Source: Verrucomicrobiales bacterium (GTDB lineage Bacteria > Verrucomicrobiota > Verrucomicrobiia > Limisphaerales > UBA1096). From it: DNA of 5,539 nucleotides. The number at the start of each line of letters is the position of its first letter. Position 1 is the first letter of the stretch. Shown here one piece after another: positions 1-5,539 of this stretch. The notes below the pieces were generated by a model. That model searched no databases. It worked only from the letters and a program-made list of their open reading frames with translations, and was not told where the DNA came from. The DNA is taken from assembly GCA_028817635.1 (NCBI GenBank), contig JAPPPH010000074.1:11846-17384 (forward strand), written 5' to 3'. The position numbers were made by a program, and so were the translations under genes.

Positions 1-1184
1 CCATTGTAGCTGCTGCCGGCGATCATCTTTTTGCCGTCCGGCGCAAAGTCGAGGGAGAAAATCCGGCCCGGCATCGGTGGGAATTTGCGGACGAGGTTCG
101 AGTTGTCGCCGATCACGCGCTTGGTCACGCGCGTCAGCCGGAATACCTGCGGCACACCGTCCGAACCACCGACCAGCACCTCTTCCTTCTTCGGGTGCAC
201 CGTGATGGCGTGAATGCCGCCCTTGAGTGCGCCCGGAGTGATGGAGGTGATGTTGTCAACGAAACGCGAGGTAGCTACTTCGGTCAGCTTTACCGCCATG
301 TCCCGACCGACCGAGACGAGGTGATCGCCCTTATTGTTCCAGACCGTGTCCAGCACCCAGTCGTCGTGGTGATCCTTGAACAGCACCTGTTCGCCGCTGC
401 TAATGTCAAACGCACGCAGCGTCGAGTCGGACAAACCGACGGCGACCTTTTTGTCATCCGGCGACCAACTGATGCCGTAGAGCGTGTCGAACCCAACCGG
501 GATCGACATCGAAAGACGCTTGCTGCTGACATTCCAAATCTGGATCTCACCGGCCCGGGCCGGCAGACCCCCGGCCACTGCCAGCTTTTTGCCATCGTGG
601 GAGAACTTCACCTTCTGCACGCGCTCGGATAAACCAACCAAGCGGCCGGCCAAGCCGGAGCCATCCGCATTGTGCAGCAGCACCTCATGGTAACCGGCCA
701 ACGCGATCAGTTTGCCGTCCGGCGAGAAATCGATCGAGGAGATCACCGGCGGCATGCTGTACACCGGCGGGTTGTCCATGTTGTAGCGTTGCTTGGCGCT
801 GGTTGGCGTGTCGTCCTCTGCGCCTTCGGCCACCCAGCGTGAGATTAGTGCGAGTTGCTCCTCCGGCAGGGGATCGGCCTTCTGCGGCATCTCCGCCTCG
901 CCGTCGATCGGCGTGATCAAGGTGATCAGGTGACTCTCGTCCGGCTTGCCGGGCACGATGGCAACCTCCTCGCTATCGCCCCCCTTGAGGAGTTCCGCGA
1001 AAGTGGTCATGACGTATTCGCCCTTGGCCTTGGCTGGCTGATGACAGCCGTGGCATGAAGCCTGAAAGATTGGCCGAATGTCGTTGTAAAAACTGACCTT
1101 CTTCGGCTTGGCCTCCTCTGCCTGAGCGGTCGCGGCGACGAGCAGCCCAGTCAAGATTCCCTTTAACAAACCCTTTTTCATCAT
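1..1184 (-). CDS. Exported c-type cytochrome / WD40 repeat protein (3' end outside window)
   Basis: The minus-strand frame is open from an ATG at 1184-1182 to the window edge, giving 394 residues without a stop. The N-terminus is a typical signal peptide: Lys at 3-4, a hydrophobic stretch, then a likely cleavage site after Ala-Gln-Ala at about residue 22. The mature part opens like a planctomycete-type cytochrome c domain (PSCyt1-like): YNDIRPIFQASCHGCHQ carries a single CxxCH haem site (Cys44, Cys47, His48), and Met99 in EMPQ is the likely distal haem ligand, followed by an EEQLALISRWVAEGA helix. From about residue 145 the chain has beta-propeller repeats marked by FSPDGK, FSHDGK, WSPDDK and FAPDGK turns with a WD-like strand (IQIWNVSS). 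It probably acts in the periplasm as an electron-transfer or haem-binding scaffold; the substrate is unknown. A second ATG at 1181-1179 is equally possible as start, and no Shine-Dalgarno sequence helps to choose. In PVC bacteria such genes often sit beside DUF1549/DUF1553 genes, which would lie beyond the edge. Confidence 0.9.
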   Translation of the reverse strand, partial: MMKKGLLKGILTGLLVAATAQAEEAKPKKVSFYNDIRPIFQASCHGCHQPAKAKGEYVMTTFAELLKGGDSEEVAIVPGKPDESHLITLITPIDGEAEMPQKADPLPEEQLALISRWVAEGAEDDTPTSAKQRYNMDNPPVYSMPPVISSIDFSPDGKLIALAGYHEVLLHNADGSGLAGRLVGLSERVQKVKFSHDGKKLAVAGGLPARAGEIQIWNVSSKRLSMSIPVGFDTLYGISWSPDDKKVAVGLSDSTLRAFDISSGEQVLFKDHHDDWVLDTVWNNKGDHLVSVGRDMAVKLTEVATSRFVDNITSITPGALKGGIHAITVHPKKEEVLVGGSDGVPQVFRLTRVTKRVIGDNSNLVRKFPPMPGRIFSLDFAPDGKKMIAGSSYN

Positions 1185-1343
1185 AAAATTATTCGTGGAT
1201 ACACCAATTTCGAACGCATTCCTGCGTCTTTGGTTTCATCGGTCCCCGAATGAGGCCACATTTTCGCCGTTTTTTCAAACTGAAATGGGCATTTTTTATG
1301 GCTCCAATTAAGGTGAAAACAGCCGCTTGGCCAAGCGCTTGGC
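1185..1343. other. Intergenic spacer between methyltransferase and cytochrome/WD40 gene
   Basis: These 159 bases separate the methyltransferase stop from the cytochrome gene start. The methyltransferase end carries the palindromic repeat described separately. The rest is visibly richer in A and T than the genes, with runs such as ATTTTTTATG near 1290-1300 and AAAATTATT directly before the cytochrome start. That suits a promoter region for the cytochrome gene, but I could not find a convincing -35/-10 pair or a Shine-Dalgarno sequence, so none is called. A short reading frame crosses the spacer from 1398 to 1189 on the minus strand but overlaps the methyltransferase end and has no family resemblance. 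Confidence 0.5.
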
Positions 1344-1344
1344 C
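1324..1344. repeat. Overlapping perfect palindromes after the methyltransferase stop
   Basis: Two overlapping perfect palindromes are seen: CGCTTGGCCAAGCG at 1324-1337 and GGCCAAGCGCTTGGCC at 1329-1344. The last base of the second is also part of the methyltransferase TAG stop (1346-1344). The whole 21-base stretch recurs exactly, as its reverse complement, at 4313-4333 inside the YfhO gene. As RNA from the minus strand it could fold into a short hairpin followed by GCTGTTTTC, so a weak terminator or 3'-end protecting role is possible. The T run is short, so I do not call a standard intrinsic terminator. Confidence 0.75.
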
Positions 1345-2111
1345 TAAAGTGTTCGTTTTTGAGCGACCACGAAGGCGTTGAACATCAGAAAACGCCAAGC
1401 GCCGAGGTTTAGGGCGAAGTCGATCGGCTTGGCCACGTAGCGGTCAGTGCACTCAGTTTTCAGGACGTCGCACCCGTTTTTTCTGAGAAAAAACCCCATT
1501 TCCACGCCATTCGTGGCGATGATCGCATCGTCATCCGGTTGAAACGGTTCACGAACGATCGGCTCCATCCGATCGAATTGAACAGTGCCGGGATCAGTGG
1601 CCATCTGCCGGCGCTTGGCCCGAAGCCTCTGCCAGTTTTTGAACTTGTTACCAAGGCCGCGCATGCTGGGGTGATAGTCGCGAAAACCAATCGCCCGAAA
1701 AAAATTCGGACTGGAAAGGACGACCTTACCGCCGGGCCGCACCACGCGAACGATTTCAGTAATAAACGCTTCCGGTTCCTCCACATGCTCCAGCACGTTC
1801 AGGGCGCCAGCGCTGTTAAACGTGGCATCGTCAAACGGCAGGCTGCTGCCGTTATAGAGCCGGCATCGGTCGCTGACCTGCTTGGCCTTGGCTATATTCG
1901 GTTCAGAAACCTCCACGCCATGTGCCTCGTGCCCGGCGTCGATCAACCGTTTCACGACCTGCCCGACGCCGCAGCCAACGTCCAGCACTTTGCCGCCGGG
2001 TTCAGCAGGACAGAGTGCATCGGCATATTTCGCATAAAACCCGGCATCCCAGTTGTCCAGGAAATCGGCGTACGCCTCATTTTCGCGATAATAGTCTTGC
2101 TGTTCACTCAT
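1344..2111 (-). CDS. Class I SAM-dependent methyltransferase, substrate unknown
   Basis: A complete 255-residue protein starting at ATG 2111-2109 and ending at TAG. It should transfer a methyl group from S-adenosylmethionine to an unidentified acceptor in the cytoplasm. The Rossmann-fold motifs appear in order: motif I VLDVGCGVG at residues 42-50 binds SAM; the acidic end of strand two is in GVEVSE (65-70); motif II is ALNVLEHVEEP (103-113); and RVVRPGGKVVLSSPN (122-136) is the usual post-II segment. This is the Methyltransf_11/UbiE-like layout. Residues 140-215 (RDYHPSMRGLGNKFKNWQRL and following) lie outside the core and probably shape the acceptor site. There is no signal peptide or membrane segment. 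It lies 132 bases downstream of the YfhO gene on the same strand, with a REP-like element between them, so it may be a looser operon member or separately transcribed. A role in modifying a sugar or lipid made by the neighbouring genes is inference only. No clear Shine-Dalgarno sequence precedes the start. Confidence 0.93.
   Translation of the reverse strand: MSEQQDYYRENEAYADFLDNWDAGFYAKYADALCPAEPGGKVLDVGCGVGQVVKRLIDAGHEAHGVEVSEPNIAKAKQVSDRCRLYNGSSLPFDDATFNSAGALNVLEHVEEPEAFITEIVRVVRPGGKVVLSSPNFFRAIGFRDYHPSMRGLGNKFKNWQRLRAKRRQMATDPGTVQFDRMEPIVREPFQPDDDAIIATNGVEMGFFLRKNGCDVLKTECTDRYVAKPIDFALNLGAWRFLMFNAFVVAQKRTL
1611..1620. repeat. Partial copy of dispersed GCGCTTGGCC motif inside methyltransferase
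   Basis: GCGCTTGGCC is read on the minus strand as part of the codons for Arg-Ala-Lys-Arg (around residues 164-167). It is one of several single copies of the octamer in this gene; others are at 1427-1434 and 1880-1887. These coding copies fall on Ala-Lys codon pairs (GCC AAG), so codon preference may explain them on their own. Confidence 0.5.
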
Positions 2112-2134
2112 GATAGTCTAAGGAAGCAAAAACT

Positions 2135-2187
2135 CCCTCACTCTCATCCGGCCTCAGGCCACCTTCTCCTCCGGCAGGGAAGAAGGA
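2135..2187. repeat. REP-like two-hairpin intergenic element
   Basis: The stretch reads CTCTCATCCGGCCTCAGGCC followed by ACCTTCTCCTCCGGCAGGGA and AGAAGGA. It holds two adjacent inverted repeats. The first is GGCC-TCA-GGCC at 2150-2160. The second is a longer imperfect hairpin at 2162-2186, with CCTTCT pairing to AGAAGG and an inner CCT/AGG around CCGGC. From general knowledge it closely resembles the widespread intergenic palindrome family with the pattern CTCATCCGGCC..GGCCACCTTCTCC..GGAGAAGGA seen in many bacterial genomes. It sits wholly between the YfhO gene and the methyltransferase gene, where such elements often stabilise or end the upstream message. It may also lie in the methyltransferase leader, since it ends only about 23 bases before that start. 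Confidence 0.65.
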
Positions 2188-2200
2188 ATCACAGCGGTTG

Positions 2201-2210
2201 CGCTTGGCCA
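2201..2210. repeat. Intergenic copy of dispersed CGCTTGGCCA motif
   Basis: CGCTTGGCCA followed by TG is a one-sided copy of the palindrome seen at 1324, 2571 and 4320. It lies in the non-coding spacer after the YfhO gene, so codon usage cannot explain it. Confidence 0.6.
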
Positions 2211-2243
2211 TGTGGCACCGTACTATAGATTCCGTCAATGGCA

Positions 2244-5003
2244 CTACGATTTCTTATTATCCGCCTGCTTTTTCTTTCCGTCCACGATGATAAAACCAAG
2301 CAGGCCAAAGCCGCCGAGCAGGGATGCCAGACTGACATATAACCACGTGTTCGGGGGCTGAAAGCGAAAGACTATATCGTGTTGGCCGGGCGGCAGGCGG
2401 ACACCGCGCATCACGAAATTACAACGAAGCAACTCCGCCGGTTGGCCATTCACGGTGACACGCCAGTTGGGCGACCAATGGTCGTTGAGAAGCAGCACGG
2501 TTTCAGTGGCGGCGTTTGCTGAAAGGTGAATCTCCTTTGGCTTGTATGCGGTGATACTGACCGTGCCACCCGCTTGGCCAAGCGCAGTCATTGAAGGCGC
2601 AATCGGCGAGTTGACGATGACCGAAGTGTGCGGGTCAAACTCCCGCTTGGCCAACGTTTCAAGAGTCGCTGTGTCATTTGTTTGTACCTGCCAATGGCTA
2701 TACAGTTTGGCCCGGGGCAGGGCGCCGTCAAATCGGATCAAGGTATGATCACCGGCTGGATTAAACTGAGTCGTCAGATCCTCGAACTCGGGGGCGGTTT
2801 GCTTCGGATGATCCGGCCTCAGTTCGATTTGAAAACGGTCGTTAACGGAAAAACGGCCCTTGCCGGGGTCAAATTGCTGGTTGAAAAACATCACATCATT
2901 GGTGCCACCTAGAATCCAACGGGTATTAGTCAACTCCCAGCGGCGTCCGATCAGGTGATATGTGTTCGTGTCTCCGCCAACAGGGGTGAATCGGCGTTCA
3001 AACGCCTCGTGATCCGTGGCCATGCGGGGTGCCTGTACGATGTCGATGGATTGGATATTCTTATATAGAAATTGGTGTTGAAGCCATTCGACTCCATATA
3101 AATTACGGAGTGTGCTGGGGGAAATTTGTGATATAGTTACGCGACCCTCATGCGGCGCCTGCGCCAGGCGATTGATTAGCGGATTACTGCCTTCGTACTT
3201 ATACTTGTAGTCGTCATACTGAACCCAAGGGCTGTTCGCCCGCGTGAGGTCCAGTGCTATAAGCAAAACCAGACCGAACCCAAAAACCGGTGAGGCTTTG
3301 CTGCGAAGTTTTTTGGTAATAAGGAATACGCCGATACCAAAAATAAGCGCCGTGATTATTAGTTCCCAAGAACTGAAAGCCGCCATCGTGACAGCGGTTT
3401 CCGGTGGAAAACCTCGGCTGGCAATATGTTGCGCGAGCAGTCCCTTGGAAGCACCCATGACCAGACTAAACAGCAGGCAGAAACCGGCCGCGATGGCAAA
3501 TCCCATCACCCATTTTTTGATGAGTGCAGCTCCCCCCTCGGTCTCCTGCCGGGCGAGCCGGATCACACCCTCGACGCCGTACCCGCATAGTATAATTATG
3601 GCGAAGTGCATCGGGTGAAGGAACTTGATCGTGTTGCGCATCGTGTTGAAGAACGGCAGCTGATATATGAATTGGTAGAAAATGGCGTGTCGGCCGAACG
3701 CCAGCAGCAGGGAGATCAAGCCCAGCCCGGCCCAGAACAGGATCATCCGCTTTTCGGTTGGCGAGTAGAGTTCCGTTCTTTTTTGCAGCGCGAACAGTAT
3801 GGCGCAAAAGGCGAGTAACACGACGATTACCCCGGCGTATTCACCCGAGCCGGAGTGGCGCTGAAGGAATTTGCCCTTGTTTTGCACAAGCTGCATCAAT
3901 TGTGCCGCTTCCTGATTGCTGACACCCATCACCTGGGCGAGTTCACCCGGCAATACATTGCGCTGACCAAATGCAGCGATGATCTCCTCCACCTCCTCAA
4001 TGCGTTCGATCATCGGGTCCTGCCCCACAGCGCCCCAATAGTTGCCCCCCTCAAGGGAGCGAATTTTATCCGCATCATATGGTCTGGGTGTGTCCAGTCG
4101 GTATCCGTAAACACCGGGCACGACAATCCGTAGAGCCTCCATCTTGGGCAGACTCCATTGCGTGAGGAAATTCCACTGCTGCTCTTTGGCGGCGGGCGAG
4201 TTGCCCTGTCCGCTGGTGGAGCCCTGCAATTGCGTGCCGACCAAGGTTGACATGGTTTGCGATGCAGCCAATCCCGCGACCAGAGCCACCACGGCCACAC
4301 CGGCGGCGCCACGGCCAAGCGCTTGGCCAAGCGCGGGTGGTTTGTTTTTGTTGAGCGGTCGGATAACGAACGCGAACAGGACAAACGCCGCGATGTAGAG
4401 GCTAAACAGTGCGCCGATGTCGTAACCCTCCATTAGGCCAAGACCAACGCAGACGCCGGCCAGTGCGAGGTTCGCCCACGGCCTTGATTTCAGCGCGCGC
4501 AGGATGAACGCCGCGGCGAGAAACGTGGTGGCGAAGGTCAGTGCCCGAGATGGCAGTCCCCAGCAGGCATATGAAACCACCTCCATGTTAAACGCCGCTG
4601 CGATTGCCCCGATGGTGCAGGCGAGGTTTCGCAGGCCAAGCGTACGGAAGAAAAACCAGGCGGACATCCCGAGGATGATCAGGCAGATCGGCGTGCACAA
4701 CTTGAGATAGAGCACCGATTTTTGCAGCAGCAAACCCAGCGCCATGTAGATGCCGGGGGAGGCGCTGGGTTGCTCGTAGCCGAGCCAGTTCAGGTCGTGC
4801 CAATAGCCGAAGAACGTGCCGGGCATCTCAATCGCGTCGGTGCTGATCGAGCCAAGCGGGCCGTCATTGGAAAAGAGGATCATGTTCTCACTGAAACTGT
4901 CCGCGAAGAGGAAGAGGGTCACGATGATCAGCACGGCGGCTGCACCGGCGAATGGCTTGAGCCAGCCGGAGGTTCGTTCGGTTGAGAGAAACGGTAGGTT
5001 CAC
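2244..5003 (-). CDS. YfhO family polytopic membrane protein (919 aa)
   Basis: A complete 919-residue integral membrane protein. The start is GTG at 5003-5001, the first possible start after the upstream TAA; AAGGAG lies 18 bases before it, too far for a normal ribosome site. Hydrophobic segments appear near residues 17-34, 84-118, 126-146, 153-170, 177-214, 231-248, 388-406, 419-436, 463-480, 497-516, 547-563 and 572-586, with a last one at 887-907 before a Lys-rich tail (GKKKQADNKKS). A large soluble domain spans about 590-885 and ends in the family signature NDHWSPNWRVTVNGQPAELLRCNFVMRGVRLPPGQHDIVFRFQP written here in two parts: residues 840-859 and 860-883. Another hallmark is FNTMRNTIKFLHPMHFAI (452-469). 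YfhO proteins are GT-C-like and, in Firmicutes, are linked to glycosylating cell-envelope polymers with lipid-linked sugars; the substrate here is unknown. Direct coupling to a glycosyltransferase supports an envelope glycan role. Two in-frame copies of the window's palindromic repeat encode ALGQ units. Confidence 0.92.
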   Translation of the reverse strand: MNLPFLSTERTSGWLKPFAGAAAVLIIVTLFLFADSFSENMILFSNDGPLGSISTDAIEMPGTFFGYWHDLNWLGYEQPSASPGIYMALGLLLQKSVLYLKLCTPICLIILGMSAWFFFRTLGLRNLACTIGAIAAAFNMEVVSYACWGLPSRALTFATTFLAAAFILRALKSRPWANLALAGVCVGLGLMEGYDIGALFSLYIAAFVLFAFVIRPLNKNKPPALGQALGRGAAGVAVVALVAGLAASQTMSTLVGTQLQGSTSGQGNSPAAKEQQWNFLTQWSLPKMEALRIVVPGVYGYRLDTPRPYDADKIRSLEGGNYWGAVGQDPMIERIEEVEEIIAAFGQRNVLPGELAQVMGVSNQEAAQLMQLVQNKGKFLQRHSGSGEYAGVIVVLLAFCAILFALQKRTELYSPTEKRMILFWAGLGLISLLLAFGRHAIFYQFIYQLPFFNTMRNTIKFLHPMHFAIIILCGYGVEGVIRLARQETEGGAALIKKWVMGFAIAAGFCLLFSLVMGASKGLLAQHIASRGFPPETAVTMAAFSSWELIITALIFGIGVFLITKKLRSKASPVFGFGLVLLIALDLTRANSPWVQYDDYKYKYEGSNPLINRLAQAPHEGRVTISQISPSTLRNLYGVEWLQHQFLYKNIQSIDIVQAPRMATDHEAFERRFTPVGGDTNTYHLIGRRWELTNTRWILGGTNDVMFFNQQFDPGKGRFSVNDRFQIELRPDHPKQTAPEFEDLTTQFNPAGDHTLIRFDGALPRAKLYSHWQVQTNDTATLETLAKREFDPHTSVIVNSPIAPSMTALGQAGGTVSITAYKPKEIHLSANAATETVLLLNDHWSPNWRVTVNGQPAELLRCNFVMRGVRLPPGQHDIVFRFQPPNTWLYVSLASLLGGFGLLGFIIVDGKKKQADNKKS
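2571..2584. repeat. Palindrome CGCTTGGCCAAGCG inside the YfhO gene
   Basis: A perfect 14-base palindrome, identical to 1324-1337 and to 4320-4333. Read in the gene's frame it gives Ala-Leu-Gly-Gln-Ala at residues 807-811, in a linker of the soluble domain just before the conserved C-terminal strand region. Confidence 0.8.
2644..2656. repeat. Imperfect palindrome copy CGCTTGGCCAACG inside the YfhO gene
   Basis: This copy keeps the TTGGCCAA core and the left arm but loses one base of the right arm. It is in a different frame from the ALGQ copies and is read as part of Leu-Ala-Lys-Arg (about residues 784-787). Confidence 0.55.
4313..4334. repeat. Overlapping palindromes encoding ALGQALG in the YfhO gene
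   Basis: GGCCAAGCGCTTGGCC (4313-4328) and GCGCTTGGCCAAGCGC (4319-4334) are overlapping perfect 16-base palindromes built on a 12-base period. Because 12 is a multiple of three, the unit is read as Ala-Leu-Gly-Gln, giving ALGQALG at residues 224-230. This falls in a loop between the membrane segments ending near 214 and starting near 231, a place that should tolerate insertion. Positions 4313-4333 equal the reverse complement of 1324-1344. Confidence 0.8.
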
Positions 5004-5009
5004 TTTAGC

Positions 5010-5539
5010 TTATTGCCACTGCTCCTTTTTGAGTGACGACCCGAAAAACAGGTCGCGCAAAAACACGGTAACGCGTCCCAGTTGCCAGTGCAGCCACGGC
5101 ACCCTCGGCCGGGCGGACTCGTAGATGCGTTGCACGTGGTCCGGTTTTTCGTCGGCCATCTGCTGCATTTTCACTTTCGATCGGGCGGCGAACATGCAGC
5201 GGAGTTTTTGCCGGCGCAGCCATCGTGGCAAACCTGACTGATCCATCAAGCTAAACGCATGCTGAATGGCCTCCCATTCGTCGAGTACCCAGCTCTTGAT
5301 GTTTTCCTCGTTGCGCTTGGTCATGCTGAACGGATGCCGCCGAATCTGCAGCAACACCTCGGGCACGCACACACGCGCGGCGCTGGCTTTGGCCAGATCG
5401 GAGTAAAAAATACAGTCCGCCGCGTGGGGCATGTCGGTGCGGAATTGAACCGGGCACACTTTGCCAAGCGTCTTGATGAGCACGCCGCCGAGCATGAGTG
5501 AGTCGCATTCGCTGTGCTGCGCGAGCAACGCATTGGCCG
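5010..5539 (-). CDS. Family 2 glycosyltransferase, C-terminal part (5' end outside window)
   Basis: The minus-strand frame is open from the window edge to TAA at 5012-5010, giving 175 complete codons of the C-terminal part. A TTG at 5528-5526 could be read as a start, but the frame continues upstream to the edge and the protein clearly lacks the N-terminal nucleotide-sugar binding half, so I treat it as truncated by the window. The segment SLMLGGVLIKTLGKVCPVQF, then MPHAADCIFYSDLAKASA and VCVPEVLLQIRRHPFSMT, matches the end of the GT-A fold in GT2 enzymes: the Asp in the AAD position corresponds to the usual acidic catalytic-base motif, and PEVLLQIRRHP..M to the common closing strand and His-containing loop. 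The last 80 residues are basic and helical with WLHWQLGRVTVFLRDLFFG near the end, possibly membrane-associating. The product should be a glycosidic bond in envelope or exopolysaccharide synthesis. It is directly coupled to the YfhO gene, 6 bases downstream. Confidence 0.85.
   Translation of the reverse strand, partial: ANALLAQHSECDSLMLGGVLIKTLGKVCPVQFRTDMPHAADCIFYSDLAKASAARVCVPEVLLQIRRHPFSMTKRNEENIKSWVLDEWEAIQHAFSLMDQSGLPRWLRRQKLRCMFAARSKVKMQQMADEKPDHVQRIYESARPRVPWLHWQLGRVTVFLRDLFFGSSLKKEQWQ

Noticed and set aside
195..1058. Several plus-strand frames across the cytochrome/WD40 gene
   Set aside because: All are opposite a continuous minus-strand gene with signal peptide, CxxCH and WD40 motifs.
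1324..1344. Intrinsic terminator for the methyltransferase
   Set aside because: The palindrome can fold, but the following sequence has only a four-base T run after an intervening GCTG, and the same palindrome occurs inside a gene, so termination is not its evident purpose.
1189..1398. Minus-strand 69-codon frame across the methyltransferase end and the spacer
   Set aside because: It overlaps the methyltransferase 3' end in another frame, includes the palindromic repeat as LGQALGQ, and resembles no known protein.
1539..2228. Plus-strand open frame of 229 codons opposite the methyltransferase
   Set aside because: It is antisense to a clear methyltransferase with intact motifs and its translation has no recognisable family, so it is a shadow frame.
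2221..2240. TTGACG and TATAGT on the minus strand upstream of the methyltransferase
   Set aside because: The two hexamers are only 5 bases apart, which does not fit a sigma-70 promoter spacing of about 17.
5321..5533. Alternative minus-strand frames over the glycosyltransferase
   Set aside because: They are Arg/Cys-rich out-of-frame translations of a gene whose own frame matches GT2 motifs and stays open to the window edge.
1..5539. CRISPR array, transfer RNA, ribosomal RNA or transposase
   Set aside because: No regularly spaced direct repeats of suitable length, no cloverleaf or rRNA sequence, and no transposase-like frame were seen; the repeats present are short dispersed palindromes.

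Overview
The window looks like a piece of a Verrucomicrobiota (or wider Planctomycetota/Verrucomicrobiota) chromosome. This is inferred from three things: a signal-peptide cytochrome c / WD40 protein of the kind abundant in those phyla, a Verrucomicrobia-style YfhO membrane protein, and starts that lack clear Shine-Dalgarno sequences. Base composition is moderately GC-rich. No lineage could be tested without a search. All four supported genes lie on the minus strand, so transcription runs from position 5539 toward position 1.

Region by region, in the direction of transcription: (1) 5539-5010 is the C-terminal part of a family 2 glycosyltransferase whose start lies outside the window. (2) 5003-2244 is a 919-residue polytopic YfhO-family membrane protein, starting at GTG only 6 bases after the glycosyltransferase stop, so the two are almost certainly co-transcribed. 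(3) 2243-2112 is a spacer carrying a two-hairpin REP-like element and a copy of a short dispersed motif. (4) 2111-1344 is a class I SAM-dependent methyltransferase of unknown substrate. (5) 1343-1185 is a spacer that begins with a palindromic repeat directly after the methyltransferase stop. (6) 1184-1 is the N-terminal part of an exported protein with one haem c site and WD40-type repeats; its 3' end lies outside the window.

The glycosyltransferase, YfhO protein and methyltransferase fit a cell-envelope or exopolysaccharide modification cluster. The donor, acceptor and product cannot be told from the sequence. The cytochrome/WD40 gene is probably a separate function that happens to lie downstream.

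The most unusual signal is not a gene. The octamer GCTTGGCC/GGCCAAGC recurs about 16 times, culminating in perfect palindromes (CGCTTGGCCAAGCG and GGCCAAGCGCTTGGCC) both between genes and inside the YfhO reading frame, where a 12-base unit is read as Ala-Leu-Gly-Gln. It resembles a highly iterated genomic palindrome or an uptake/maintenance motif. I found no RNA gene, CRISPR array, transposase or convincing new multi-gene system.
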